The notes beneath the pieces were generated by a model. That model had not been told where the DNA came from, did not search any database, and saw only the letters and a list, made by a program, of their open reading frames with translations. A DNA stretch of 64,000 bases from Gymnopus androsaceus JB14 (lineage: Eukaryota; Basidiomycota; Agaricomycetes; Agaricales; Omphalotaceae): contig ML769709.1 in the NCBI GenBank assembly GCA_009733575.1, positions 1 to 64,000 on the forward strand, in the 5' to 3' direction. The position numbers and the translations under genes are program-made. Positions 11,509 through 24,087 of the stretch are shown in pieces (the first letter of the stretch is position 1; every line of letters starts with the position of its first letter).

Positions 11509-13509
11509 CTAAGCTTCAGAGATAGTAGATAGCACGGTACCAGCACTGTTCACAGGACGACGGGTCACACGTAAGGGTTCAAGATTTATAGTCTCTTTCC
11601 ATGAATCACCCTTCTCATCCCGTAGTGTTGCTTGGCGCAAATCAAGGACAAGCCGTGATCCCTATGAACATTTATTCAGCTCTGGTCTTCTGGAAACTGG
11701 CTCAAAAAATACACTTACAGCGCATGAATACACAGCAATAAGCCAGCTGGAAATATGAAACATAATATTTTGCGTAAGTGTAAGAAGTTCTATCAGATGT
11801 TGAACGACTCACGCTTCGCCAACGGTTTCCAATGGACCAGTGAGAAGAATGGTAGTCACAAGTGCCATCAGAAGTCCAGCTAAAGAATTCTTAGATTCAC
11901 TTCCATTCAGGTAAGAAAGATCCGACCTGTCACTCTGTTGAAAGCGCAAGTTAAGCACAATTCTGAATTCAAAATGTGGGTAACAAAATACCCACAAGGT
12001 GTAGTAAATAGCTCCCCCCCGAATGAATGCTTGATACACTGGAGAAAGTGAGCTAAGGGATAGTGTTTTCCAGTGTATTTTCCCGTCAACTTCGGCAAGT
12101 GATTGTCCAACTTTGATCAAGGTGAGCAGGAAGAAAACAGCTGCGATGGCAGTGAGGATAAGCCATCAATGGAGTAAAGCTTGACTAGTACTGAACTGAC
12201 CAGCGCAAGAAAGGCAGGGTATCCTTGAAGAAGTAGCTTGTAAGACCAAACTTGGGAAAATACAGCCAAACTGACAAAAAACATACCATGCACCAAGTGT
12301 AAACCCAGTGGGTACAGAGCTAAGGCACCCGGGGAAAGAGACTCCAAATGGCAGAAGATACAGGGATTTTACTGCCAAAATTCCTGCTTCAATTGAGATA
12401 TACAAGGCTGCCTACAATTTATGTCAGATTCTCCGCAGTTCTTGCCTCAATAATAATTTATAATGACGTACAATGAGCTCGCCTGTTTCCAGAAATTTTC
12501 ATTCAGTATTTGTGTCAAGTTTTACCCTCCAACGCACAACAGTGTAGAAAGGTTTCCTACTTACCAACCATCACAAAGACCAGTAACATAAGAACTAAAA
12601 AGTAGGTAAATGCATGGAAAGTTTTAAGTGCGGCCACGGTGACTGGTACAAGACTTACTCTTTTTATTTTGATGATACAAAGCGTTCAATCGAAGTACAA
12701 GGATCAGATTCACAGGTGTTGACAGGATGGCGGGACCTCCACTGGGAGGTAGCAATAAACAATGTCAATGTTAATGATCGGCAAAGCGGTCGAGGGTGAA
12801 TTACGTACAGGCTGATGAAGTACATGTACGACTTGCACCTGCAATGCTCAAGTGAGACAACAATATCCTCAGCAGTAGATCTTTATCTTCTTACGCCTTT
12901 CAAGGGTTATAAGCCATGATACAGAAAATAAAGACGGTAAACACATACCGTAATTGTTAAATTGGAGGTAGTATTGACTAAATAGCGGCATATAATCAAG
13001 GTGGGGCAAAGGGAACAATGAGCACTGATACTTACACACCAATGTTACTCTGGTATATTGTGTGTCAGTTTCTGCGACATACTTACAAAGATATTCTTAC
13101 TCACAGAATGTATAACAGCCCATAGTATCTTGCAAGGAAGTAACACGCCTTGGGGAGTGACCAACGTGTCCTAGATAGATGGTATTAGTGTTGTGCAGTT
13201 GGGAAACTCTGAATTATAAAAGACGCACTTCCAAACCAGCTCAACCTTAAATTTCGGGTATTAGTCTATAACTGGACGGAGTACTCACTGCTTAGAGACA
13301 GACCGACCTCATCACCAAACATTATACAGATATCGTAGACTAGAAATGCTAATGCAGACACTGGTACACAGCGATATTGACGTGTAATGGTGAGTACTTC
13401 GACTACGACATAAACCGCAACATCACTCACTTCTGACATAGTTGACAGTACGTGTTTGCTCCAAAGCGCTGATGAGTTCATCAATTAACTGCTGGATTTC
13501 AGAAGACAT
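11509..13509 (-). CDS. DUF6533 family integral membrane protein
   Basis: A multi-exon minus-strand gene from ATG at 13509 to TAG at 11509-11511. The first exons are 13509-13431, 13360-13308, 13245-13229 (a 17-nt microexon) and 13170-13105. Together they read ALAFLVYDICIMFGDE-VELVWK-TRWSLPKACYFLARYYGLLYI, the DUF6533 signature. Later blocks give ILVLRLNALY, LYLLPFGVSFPGC...GAW, LSPVYQAFIRGGAIYYTLW and a last exon (11661-11509) starting GSRLVLDLRQATL. Several hydrophobic helices are predicted by eye, in line with a seven-helix membrane protein. The family is common in Agaricomycetes and its function is unknown. I found no stop or frameshift in the exons I could join. Some middle exon borders (12.5-13.05 kb) are not resolved. 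Confidence 0.8.
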
Positions 13510-15347
13510 TCTGCGTCCAAGGAAGGAAAAAAAGAGTGAAGAAATGGCACTAGTACATCCCGATACCAGCAGTGGGCATTTATATGCCTACTTTGTGTGG
13601 CGTCAGCGGTCACATCTCAAGGTCAAAAGTAGCTAGAACGAAAATGTATCCATCTGATTCAATCTTTGGGCTAAAAATGCTTGGAGAACAAAGTTGTCGC
13701 CACACAGAGGTGCTGATGAAGATGGGGGCACACAGCAGTGTCAAAATAACTTTTCGCATGCCCTCCAATGCTAGGTTTAGACATAGCTATCATGAGACTG
13801 AGCGAAGGACTCGTCTCTTGTATACCTCAACCTACCAGGTAGGTATAGTCATGGAAGACAAAGATCAGCAGTCACCACTACGGCTGAAGCGCTAAGCTGC
13901 AATATTTAGGATTTTCTAATCTATGCTGCTACAGTTCACCTATCATATTTTCGTCTTACTTCCACCTGTCGCTGCTCTGATCCATTCTAAAACAATTTTG
14001 CACAGGAAATGTTCCGTCCGGACTTGAATAGGCTCGGAGAATAAGTACTGTAAGCGTTTTACCTTTTCATAGATTCCAACAGATACTTACTGTGAATAAG
14101 CATCGTCAAACTAGGTCTAACTGGGCCGCTGAATCCCGGATTGCGCCTGTCTCCCCCCTATGAAGTCATTCCTCATCGAAAAAAGAGACCGCATGACTTG
14201 ATGTACATCTACTTGATTATTGATTGACATACTTTGTTTGCTTACTTTATATAATGTAGGCTGCTGGGGTACTTAGAACACATTCAACTGTATGGCTGAT
14301 TTTTAATTACTGTACCATTTTAATTGCCTCTGTGACTCACAACTGCCAAATCAATCAAAATATTACAGTATACCCTAGTATAACTAGTTAAAGTAGGTAT
14401 AATCACAAGAACCAGTGTTATAGGATGCTATGGGATGATGGGGTCAACAGTCTTGACAGCTGTCATTTCATCCCAATAGATACATTGTACAATTGGTGCT
14501 CCATAGCAGTCCATAGTTCTGGACAGAGGGGACCTTGCTATGAGCACTGTACAGCTCACCCAGGTTTTGCTGATGTCTTTCCATCTATGTTACTATACAG
14601 TTCTCATAGAGTACATAGTCTATGCATGTGTACCGTATATTCCCCACTTAATTATACTGTGATGGGCATGATGCTCTAATCCAGATTGATGGACAGAGAT
14701 GAGTGCAAAACTGGCAATGATTAACTGGGGAATATACGATAAACATGCAAGCATCAGCAAAACCTGAATTTCACCTACAGCGAAGAATACAATTTATAGC
14801 GCAGCTATTCAATTTCAGTTTTCCAAAACATACACCGGACGCTGTGGTCGCAGAGGAAAGAATGGTAAGAAAGGCTTTGAGATACCAGGGGGTCCCCAAT
14901 TGAGCTTCGGAGGAAGTTTAGCCATTCAACATCGATCGGATCCATCTGTTATTCAATTTAGTATTTTAATTTAGAGATTTGAGGACTTGACCAGAGGCTG
15001 TTCCAACACTCGATGTGATCCTTCTGCTTCTCATAGTGCTTCCGATCAATCTTTTGATGTTCAACGTCCAGGGTCCAAAGCCTAAGTTCAGTTGATACTC
15101 GCTCCTGCATCGCCCCAGCTTTGGAATGTCATGCGCGCTGTGTATTAGTACGTCCAGCACATTTGAGCATTTTCAAGTCCGAGAGCCCATGTTTAAGTAA
15201 CTAACCCAGACTGCAATAAAGACAAAAACAAAATTGTGATTTCCGTTGGATTTCCGACGGAGACTGTTCAAAAATATGTAACCTGTAAGTACTCAGCTGA
15301 ATCCCCAGAGTTTCGAGTCTCGAATATTTATAGATATACAACGGCAC
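13510..15347. other. Intergenic, partial MITE ends
   Basis: No gene was recognised. Two isolated MITE-like ends occur: ggttttgctgatg near 14562-14574 and catcagcaaaacctg near 14751-14766, and the core palindrome gacagctgtca lies near 14455. These look like fragments of the family at 8706 and 17361. The region also covers the upstream DNA of the DUF6533 gene. Confidence 0.45.
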
Positions 15348-16587
15348 TCAAGGCTTTTTGCAAATCACAAGATACATAGGCGTAAAAAGCTACAGGAACT
15401 TGTTAGTCAGTTTCGTTGAGCAGGTTGAAGTAAGAACTTACCTTGGCACGGCCAGCTTGCACAAGTGCATCTCCAGCCACTTTGAGGCTGTCCCCTACGT
15501 CACAGGTGCCCTTGGGCAACAGACCAACAAACTCGAGTACACGCATCGCGGAGTGTGTCACAAATTTGCCAGACCAGCTCATGCGCCAGACTGTGAAGTA
15601 GTCCCATGCAGTTTGTGCTTTTCGGATATCGCCTTCCAAAGGGTAATACCAAGGAATGGGATCATCGCGAGCAGCGAGGTCTTCCTCATGCTCAATCTTG
15701 AATCCGACTGCCTTGAGAGCTTCGCGGGCCTTGTGCTTGTGACGCATCTCAGGGATGCCATTCCCGTACTCGATGTTGCGGGCAATTGCTTGGTGCTCAG
15801 GGATAGATGGATCCCAATCCTCAGTCATGACCCACTCGTAGACACCAAACTGTGAATTGACTGATGAGCATGAACGAAATATGGACTATAGATGGAAGTA
15901 GACGCACCACACCACCAGGCTTAAGAACTTTGAATATTTCTCCGTAAACACCTTCGAATGACGGGGCATGAACAGTAGCTTCGATGGCGTATACTGCAAG
16001 TAGCAAGACAGTGAGCAAAATATTGGACATACTCGACATATATTTTTATTCACCCGCATCGAACGAGTTTTCTGGGAATTGCTCGCTAAGCTTCATGAAA
16101 TCACCTTTGACGAACGTAACCTGCGATTCGAGATTCGCTCGCTGAGCGTATTTCCGAGCCCGGCCAATTTGGAAATCGTTGTTGTTCAGACCGACGATGT
16201 TCACATCAGCAAAGTGAGCAATCTCCCGTGCTGGACCTCCGACACCACAGCCAACGTCAAGGACGTGCATGCCTTTCGAGAGGTTCATGCAGTGTGCGAG
16301 ATAATGCTCGTGACGAGCAAGTGCGGCCGCGAAGGCTTCTCCTTTCCGAAAGCGAGAGAAATGGAACGACTGCGACCATCCATACTCGTAAAGCTCTGTT
16401 GCACCATCGTAATAACCTTGCCAGCCAAGATGAGTCCAGCATTGATCTCTGCAAAGAGCAAGTACGTACCATTGACAACTTCGCTGTAATTCTCCAAACG
16501 ATTTTTTACTTGGCTGCCTTCATTGGCGTCACCGTCCCAGAACTGGCCGTAGCTCTCGATCCGCTGCCCTAGTCGACCGTCGGACAT
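15348..16587 (-). CDS. ERG6: Sterol 24-C-methyltransferase
   Basis: Five exons on the minus strand (16587-16470, 16416-16054, 15993-15908, 15849-15442, 15389-15348), introns of 52-60 nt, joined to 338 residues. The enzyme adds a methyl group from S-adenosylmethionine to C-24 of the sterol side chain in ergosterol synthesis, in ER or lipid-droplet membranes. Seen: the sterol-binding segment [17 protein letters not shown] motif [62 protein letters not shown] and the usual C-terminus [13 protein letters not shown]. The length fits the family. A second in-frame ATG at 16656 would add 23 residues; I prefer 16587 because it starts just before the conserved [12 protein letters not shown] region. No lesion was seen. 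Its upstream DNA carries a recent MITE about 770 bp away. Confidence 0.95.
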
Positions 16588-17360
16588 GATATGCTTTTGC
16601 TGAGGAATTGAACGAGTTGTTGAAGAGTGCCGTGATGTGGGGCTCTCATAAACCATTCGTCCAGTCGTACCATAATTCTACTTTCGGTTTCAGAGTCCCC
16701 ACGAGTTGCTATTGGATAGTATGTATAGCCAAGCGAATAGGCTCAGATCAAGCCTCAGGTCGTGCCCCAGAAAGTCTCGATTTGGCGCGCTTTACGTAGA
16801 CATCAAAGGCCCACGCAGATGGTGCAGCGGCGCAGCCTACTTAATGCCCCTCGCCTTACAAGTAAGTTACACAGACTCATACATCCGTTTTCCGAAACAT
16901 CAGGATCAAGGACCCTGGACGAAGAGACGGTGTTTCCTTGAGAGACGATACTACACTCCGAGTCAGAAATAGTATTGTCAGTCACCCTGTCACCGAAACA
17001 CAAAAGTGAGCCCTCACCGATGCTCGATCTTTATGCGATATCAGCGCAAGGCAATTCTGGTCTGAATTCTCTGGCCTTTCCTCGGAACTTAGTATGTTTG
17101 ACGAACTTGATGCAGACCGATCGCGGTCGAGCCATTGAAGATGGCATGTATTATATGTATCGCCCTGTAGGCTGTAGCCGCCTCGTTTGTCGAGCTCCGG
17201 CGAGTATCAGGATGTGATGTTGATGATCTGCCAACGAAAGTTAGATGCATACAAAGAAAGTTCAAGTTCTAAAGAAGAATCAATACATACTGCACTGTCT
17301 ATTGTTCAGAACGGCAGCCTGAGTAAGTCGCGGGTATGTGGAACAGAGCAGCTTTTGACA
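16588..17360. other. Upstream region of ERG6
   Basis: This covers the probable 5' leader and promoter of the minus-strand ERG6 gene. No other gene is seen, and I could not identify a convincing sterol-response element or TATA box. Confidence 0.35.
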
Positions 17361-17540
17361 CATCAGCAAAACCCGTATTTTCGCTGGAGAAAACCCATTC
17401 ATTTGGGACATCTCTGGAGCAAGGTACCCTATTCCAGAGACCTCTGGAGATCTCTGGAGAAAATTGACAGTTTTTTTTGACAGCTGTCAAGCTCCAGAGA
17501 TCTCTGGAGACTTCCAGCAAAAATACAGGTTTTGCTGATG
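17361..17540. mobile_element. MITE, 180 bp (copy 2, inverted)
   Basis: Reverse-complement copy of the MITE at 8706-8884, nearly identical. It starts catcagcaaaacccg and ends ggttttgctgatg. Flanking dinucleotides are CA on both sides, consistent with a 2-bp target duplication. It lies upstream of ERG6. Confidence 0.75.
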
Positions 17541-19171
17541 CAGATTGAATTGGTCCAGGAGCGGAGTAACACTGGGACCGGTAGGTAGAATTTCCCTCTA
17601 TCTCAACAACAACAACATCCTTTCCTCACCCACATTCTTGATATGACTCTTATGGCCTTTCCTTCTTCCCACTTGTCTTATGTTTTGTAATACTCAAGCC
17701 TAGGTGAGTCCAGCCCCCCCCAGCCCGAAAAAAAAAATTGACACCCTAAAGATTGACCTATTTTGACCATTTTTGGCAGCCTGGAAACTTCAAAATGTAT
17801 ATATCTTACACTACCTGTAAGTAAATAGCATCCATTGTATAAATTACAGCCCTCCTACACCTCTTGGCTCACATGTACTTACTTGCTTGCTTTGGCCGGT
17901 CAAAGCAGGACATATGAGGAGTATCACTGTATTAGTAGTGTTTCAGAAGGAAAAAAGGAATTTGTTATGGCTTATGGATGCTAAAAAAAGCTCAAAATGA
18001 AGGTACAGTGTCATAACAGTGTCTTCTGATTCTGTAGAGAGCAATTTATGATGAAATCTTATCTTGATATACCATATATGGGTGTGGGAATGCTTACATA
18101 GTTAGTTAGTCTGCCGGCCAGGCTCAAGAAAAAAAAGTTGACATCCATTCATTTAAAAAATTTTTTACGCCCCCTTGGTAATACTTAGATCTAAAGAAAG
18201 AAGGTCACACCATAGGAATGATGGTCTAAGTTGAAGCTGTAATAAAAATAATGCACCATACAAGCAATGTGAAATAAGTAATACACTGGGGGCATTGTCC
18301 ATGCAATCTGAGATTCAGGTGTTTTGATGGCACCCTGAAATACACCTTGAAAAGCATCTGGTCAAATTCCTTTGTCATTGAAAGAAATCTGCATGCCAGG
18401 GAGATTACAACACAAAGATTTTTTTTCAAAGACAAAGAAAAAACTTCCAGTGCCTTTCAGGGTGCCATGAATCTTGGTGCGTGGCTCGGGTTGGGTCGGG
18501 TGCCCAAAATGCCAACCCGACCCGGGTCCGGGTTCCGGGTTTTCCAATGTTGTATAATAGTTTTAAATACCTATAAATACTATATATTATGACTTTTGTA
18601 TAGTCAAAATGGCCTCTAGCATGTTTGAGCGCCCATAAGCGCCCGGGAGTGTTGCGAAAAGACCTTTAAGGGTTTTTTAATTAATTTAACAGGTAAATTA
18701 TATCTTGTAATGTACATTAAATAGCTATACTAAAATGTAGGTACTCTTGACCCCAGGTGGATCTGGGTATATTGCCGGGTCTCGGGTCCATAGAGCTGGA
18801 CCCGGCCCGACTCAGCACAGCCACCCGACCCAGAAAATCATCGCCCATGATCAATGCCCCCAGTGGTACAGTGACAGCAACCATTGATGAACCCAGTGTT
18901 GGCAAAGTCAGGGTCAGAGGTCTGACCTCCAACCTGACTGGCCGGGTCTGACCCAATCAAGTCATGACAATGCGGGGGATCGAGGGTCAAGCGTTTAGTG
19001 CTGCATAGCTCATAAGCGCTCAACGAATCATGGGAAATTTTGCTTGAACAGCCACTGACTTGCCGAAATTTCCATGACTGGGCCAAAAGGTCAGAATTTC
19101 TGACCCCGACCCGGCAGCGGATTTGATCAGACTTGCGGTCTGACCTGGGTCTGACGGGGTCAGTGACAACA
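17541..19171. other. Repeat-rich, gene-free stretch
   Basis: No gene is supported. Two GC-rich patches (about 18480-18545 and 18740-19160) hold variants of gggtcgggt and its inverse, in an AT-rich surround. They look like fragments of a non-autonomous repeat. Open frames here are unlike any family I know. Confidence 0.4.
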
Positions 19172-19336
19172 CTGGATGAACCTACCAAAAAGAGGAAAGT
19201 AGTGTCCAGATGTTATAAAATTTGATTTTGATGCAGTAGGCAAAATTTCCAAAATAGGAAATGCTCTCCCAAATGGAATAAAAGTGGATTTTATAACATA
19301 TGGACACCACTTTCCTTTTTTGGTTGGTTCATCAAT
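19172..19336. repeat. Hairpin / short inverted-repeat element
   Basis: The left arm starts near 19172 (gatgaacctaccaaaaag, then gttataaaat). The right arm near 19289-19335 is its inverse (attttataacat...ttttttggttggttcatc). The ~47-bp arms frame a ~70-bp loop. It is consistent with a small MITE, but I see no clear target duplication. Confidence 0.5.
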
Positions 19337-19865
19337 AGTTATTTTCACTGTACAGTCATTCAAAGTACATTGTAAATTTGTAACTTATATGGCAGAAATT
19401 ACACAAGGACTCAAGGAGTGCAAGGGACATTCAGCATCCAAATGGCAGACCGTCACCTACCTTGCCTAGTTAGGAAAGGTACCATGCGAGACTCTGATTA
19501 GCCCAGTGCTATGCTTAACTTTTCATCCACACTTCTGCAAATCTTAACATACCCATACAAATATTTGCTACTACACTTATATACACTGTAAAGTCTACCA
19601 CAGCCAACTACTTACTTGAGTAATAGTGTTCTTGCCCTTTACAAGCTTAGTGCGATTGTCATTAAGTGCCTAGATTGGCATTGGCATTTTGATGACAACA
19701 TGACAAGTCACGTTAAGAGCACTTTGTCTGCCGTTCTGGTGCTGAATGCCCCTCAAAGGAGTGTGCATAAATTCTTTATTGTATATCATCTTGTATTTTT
19801 GTCTCAAGGTTACAGCTGATTGCAAAACCGGAGGTCACTTCGGAATTCCCCTGGTGTGATGGCTG

Positions 19866-21144
19866 TTTGGCAGAGCTCTGTTCAGTCTTGATTCCATTGT
19901 TTACTAGTACCTGTCTTCTGCCTCTTTCTACAAACACGGCCAACAATTATCATTATATCCATCCTGAAAAGAAGAAATTAGTAGTCACAATGCATTGTAT
20001 CAATGATAAACAGACTTGCAAGGAACTTGCTCAGCAGACAGGAATTAGCAGTCGCAGTATTCATTGCATTATGCCACTTATGTGCAACTGGAGAGAGACT
20101 GGAAATGTAGTAGCCACTCCTAGAAAGCCTGTAGGCTGTCCTGTAAGCCTGAACAACATCGAAATTGCAGTGAGATCTTTACTTTTCTTGCAAGTTCCAC
20201 GCTGACATTAGACTGCAACTTAGTTCCTGGAGGGCCTTCTGGAACAAGCTCCGGATTTATAACTGTATGAGCTGCAGGAAAGACTAAATGATGTCTATGG
20301 ACACAAGCACACAATATCTACAATCTCCCATACACTGGCTAGACTGAAGTGGATGCACAAGAAGATTTGAGATTTATTTCATGCTATATTGCACTGTTTT
20401 ACTCTTTCTAGGTGACACATCCCAGCCTGGAGGCTACAGAGACTGCCCGTAATGAATATCTGATGCAAATCAGCCAGTGCAATCCTTCAATGCTTGTATT
20501 TCTTGATGAGTCTGCAACAAACCGACATACTACATGGTGCAATTATGCTTGGTCTAAAACTGGCCAATGAGCACGTCATCATGATTACTTTGTGCGCAGT
20601 CAAAGGTGAGTTGTTTCTTGCCTCCTTCAGTTTACTCATTGAAATTGGTTCCATAGATACTCCATTCTCCCTGCAATCTTACTCAATGGTGTACTTCACC
20701 TAGATATCCTAATGTGTTCCTGGACAGGAGTCAAATTTTGAGAATACATGCTTGCTTTACTAGAGAATATGAATCCTTTTCCGCAACCCAACTCTGTTTT
20801 AGTAATGGACAATGCTAGTGTGCATCATTTTGAAGGACTTTAAGACTTAGTGGAGCAACAGTATGTCCCACAAGACTTTACATTGAATTCTTATTTACTG
20901 ACAAATGCGATTCAGTGGTTGCCATTTAGTCTACCTGCCACCTTATTCTCCCGACTATAATCCAATGAAAGAGGGCTTTTCTGCACTGAAGGCTTGGATA
21001 CGAAGGAACAGGGACTATGTTCTTGGGGAGTTGAGTAGAGACCCAACTTGCAATCCTATTGCAATGTTGTGGGAAGGTGTATTGACAACATTTGACCCCG
21101 AATTTATTAGAGGCTGGTATCACAACTCAGGTCACAATGTTTAG
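19866..21144 (+). pseudogene. Tc1-like (DDE) transposase relic
   Basis: Plus-strand blocks with broken frames show a helix-turn-helix start (CKELAQQTGISSRSIH, with GNVVATPRKPVG) and then catalytic-domain pieces: MLVFLDESATNRHTTW, SVLVMDNASVHHFEG and LVYLPPYSPDYNPMKEGFSALKAW. These correspond to the three acidic positions of the IS630/Tc1 fold (D, D, E). Stops and frame changes separate every block. No terminal repeats were found. Confidence 0.7.
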
Positions 21145-21259
21145 TCAATTCTGCAACATATATAACATTTGTTTCTGTATCTACAATTTATGGTATGCCA
21201 AAGTCGATGGTAGCAAAAGCAAGCAGTGATAGCAACTAGATAGCAAAGCAGATAACGTA

Positions 21260-21494
21260 TTAGTCTTCCTTCTCAAAATCTTCCTCAACCCTCAATCTCT
21301 TCACCATCTTTCCTTTCACGGCATGCTTAAAACCCTGTACAGCACCTGCAGCCATCCCAATATCATCCACAAAAAATCCATTGTCAAAATTTGCCATGGC
21401 ATCAGCATACGCAATACCTTTCCGATGCAAAGCAGACTCATACTGCAGATACTCCAAGTCAGGCTTCACGTCAAGATCCTCTAGAACAGCTCAT
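21260..21494 (-). CDS. Hypothetical ORF fragment
   Basis: An open frame ends at 21260 and reads through DVKPDLEYLQYESALHRKGI and a charged tail KRLRVEEDFEKED. The composition looks protein-like rather than random, but I do not recognise it and no upstream exon was found. It may be the last exon of a lost gene or transposon. Confidence 0.3.
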
Positions 21495-21857
21495 GCACTG
21501 TGGGAATTAGACAATGTCAGGATGATGTCAAGATGTCAAGGTGTGGTGACTGTCAAGACCATTCTAAACATTGAGAGGTCAAGAGACAGTGCATCTCAGT
21601 AGGTCGGTTAGTTACTGAAGCAACTGTATGTAGTACTAAGCAATGATATATGGATCAGTAACAGATGAGATCCTTTGCTAGATATGTGTTTATACTTGCA
21701 ATCGTGATTTTTATCTCATGATATTTGGATTTAGATAGTGCGATTGGAGGCGATCAGAAATGTGTTGTGCAATTGTGTGCATTGAGGATTACTGGAACTC
21801 AACTGGAACTTGGAGAAGACATGCTGAGGCTCTAGGAACATGTATGTGATCTATTAG

Positions 21858-22028
21858 ATGCTAGATAATGACTTTCAGAACATCATCTTGAGAGCTAAAC
21901 AAAATTCCACTATGATACAAGAATTAAGTATTAGGTATTATGCATCACATGAAATTGACTCAAAACTTCAATATGACGGGGGTTTGTTTGACCCAATACA
22001 TGTAATTCTGGAATATGTTTGTGATATA
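21858..22028 (-). other. Left flank of Tc1 insertion, target ORF piece
   Basis: On the minus strand this DNA continues the frame seen at 23657-23742 when the Tc1 element and one TA are removed: ...GQMIFEY joins ITNIFQNYMYWVKQ and then VILKF and a stop. The parent gene is not recognised. Confidence 0.35.
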
Positions 22029-23654
22029 CAGTGGGTCAAAAAATTGTCCACATGTTTGACACTTTTGGAAAGATCCAGGATTTGCAAGATAGATATTATA
22101 TATATCAAAAAGTGATTAGTGGGGCCTAAAGAGCCCAGGATCCTGGCTCCATGTACATATCTGGTTTGCCTTGTTTGGATTAAAACTCATTGAGATATAA
22201 GCAATTCAATTCAATGATCCATGTGGACAATTTTTTGATATGCACATTGAAATACAGAAAAGGTAGTCTAATACTTGGTATGACCTCCATGTGCACTCAC
22301 AACTGCTTTGAGCCTTCTTGGCATGCTCCTAATTAGCCTCTGACAATCTTCCTCGGTAATTTCCCCCCATTTTTCTGCCACTCTGTCCCACAACTCCCAA
22401 GCTCCAGAGGGTGGCTTGTCATATTCATTAAGTTTGTTTTTGAGGGTTGTCCAGAGATGTTCAATGGGATTGAGATCAGGGGACTGTGCAGGCCAATCCA
22501 TACAGTTGATCTCATGGTCATCAAACCACTTGGCAGCAACTTTGGAGGTGTGTTTAGGGTCATTATCCTGCTGAAAGATGGCTATCTCTGGCTCAAGAAG
22601 CAGATTTTCCATGCTTTCCAAGAGATTGCCATCCAAAATGTCAACATACTGCTCCCCATTCATCCTCCCCTCAACCTCCACCAAATTCCCCACACCTTCC
22701 CATCCCATACATCCCCACACCATGATATTTCCTCCCCCAAACTTTACAGTTTCCTTGATGCCTCTTTCTCCTACTGATTCCCCCTTTCTTCCCCATACAT
22801 ACCGCTGCCCATCTGACCCGTATCTATTGATTTTGGTCTCATCTGACCAAACAACCCTCTTCCAATCATCTACAGTCCATTCCAGATACTTCTGAGCAAA
22901 TGCCAAACGAGCTTTCCTGTGACCAGGGGTGAGCTTGGGCTTTTTCTGCTTTTTGTGAGGTTATACATTGGCTTTGTGAAGGGTATTTCTGATGGTCTGA
23001 GTAGAGACTGGATGGGGGAGGAGTGGATTAATGTTTTTGGCCACCTGTGCCGCATTCTTGGCCCTGCCAGTGGAGATTTGCTTGATGACAGCATTTTCAT
23101 CAGTAGTAGAGAGCTTTCTAGGGTGGCCTGCTGGATGGCTCTCCTTATCTGGGAGTGCTTCTTTTGCCAAAGAAGCAATCTTTGACTTGGATACACCTGT
23201 CTGAGCAGAGATTTCCCTGGTAGAAGCTCCAGTGTGGAGCAGAGAGAGAACATTGTCTTTCTGAGAGGGTGTGAGAGGTCTCATAATTTTGTTAGAACCA
23301 TAAATCAGTGAGATATGCTTATATATATGTCAGATAGCTTGTATGATATCATTATGATGTCTATATGACATCACCATACAGTCTGAGTCATGATGTCATT
23401 GATGAGGGCTCACAATTGTGGAGCAAAGTTATTACAATACAAACTCAAAAAATTGTCCACATTGATCATTGAATTGAATTGCTTATATCTCAGTGAGTTT
23501 TGATCCAAACAAGGCAAACCAGATATGTACATGGAGCCAGGATCCTGGGCTCTTTAGTCCTCACTAATTACTTTTTGATATATATAATATCTATCTCGCA
23601 AATCCTGGATCTTTACAAAAGTGTCAAACATGTGGACAATTTTTTGACCCACTG
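22029..23654 (-). mobile_element. Tc1/mariner transposon, 1626 bp
   Basis: Termini are cagtgggtcaaaaaattg and its inverse, flanked by TA on both sides (22027-22028 and 23655-23656). The terminal inverted repeats are about 211 bp each and nearly identical. Each one also ends inwardly in an inverted copy of its own tip (tgtggacaattttttga), giving four putative transposase-binding sites. A single transposase gene lies inside on the minus strand. The high arm identity and single coding lesion indicate a young insertion. Confidence 0.9.
22268..23284 (-). pseudogene. Tc1/mariner transposase, one stop codon
   Basis: The frame runs from ATG at 23284 to a stop at 22268, 338 codons, which is the usual Tc1 length. 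It is interrupted only by TAA at 22961-22963. The N-terminal half holds a paired helix-turn-helix (GASTREISAQTGVSKSKIAS, then VSTQTIRNTLHKA). The catalytic half has VVWSDETKIN, FQQDNDPKHTS and SPDLNPIEHLW, so the D, D, E triad with 34 residues between the second and third is intact. The element would cut and paste at TA sites. The stop falls between the DNA-binding and catalytic halves. I saw no sign that it is an intron. Confidence 0.88.
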
Positions 23655-23656
23655 TA

Positions 23657-24087
23657 TACTCAAATATCATCTGCCCAAATTCCTTAGATGTTCCAGCAAC
23701 TCCTTCACTCTCAAGCTCATCATTTGTTATTATGAACTTCATTGTTGGTGTAGACTTGGTAGAGAATGTTGGACATATATAGCTTATAGAGTATATCCAA
23801 GCTCTGAGAGTTGTGTAAAAATCTCCCTACCCATTGAGCTCATTGTCAACCACAACAAACTTGACTAGAGCGCCTGTGAAGCACCCATAAAGTGGAGCAG
23901 GCCATGTATGCAGATATGCTTCCGCACATCCAAAGCTCAACCTAGACAATCTCTTATTTATTGAGTCTGGATTTGCTTGGATCAGTTTAGAATGCATTGC
24001 AATTGCACAAGGCTATCTATGTGATACTATGTCTGAAAAGCTACCCAAATCAGAATATAAGGATGGCTACCAAACTAACTTATAGAT
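23657..24087. other. Right flank of Tc1 insertion, no clear gene
   Basis: Minus-strand frame with MKFIITNDELESEGVAGTSK leading to the Tc1 insertion site. Upstream is a related segment, KFVVVDNELNG. Two similar starts suggest exon pieces of an unrecognised gene. The rest has no feature. Confidence 0.3.
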
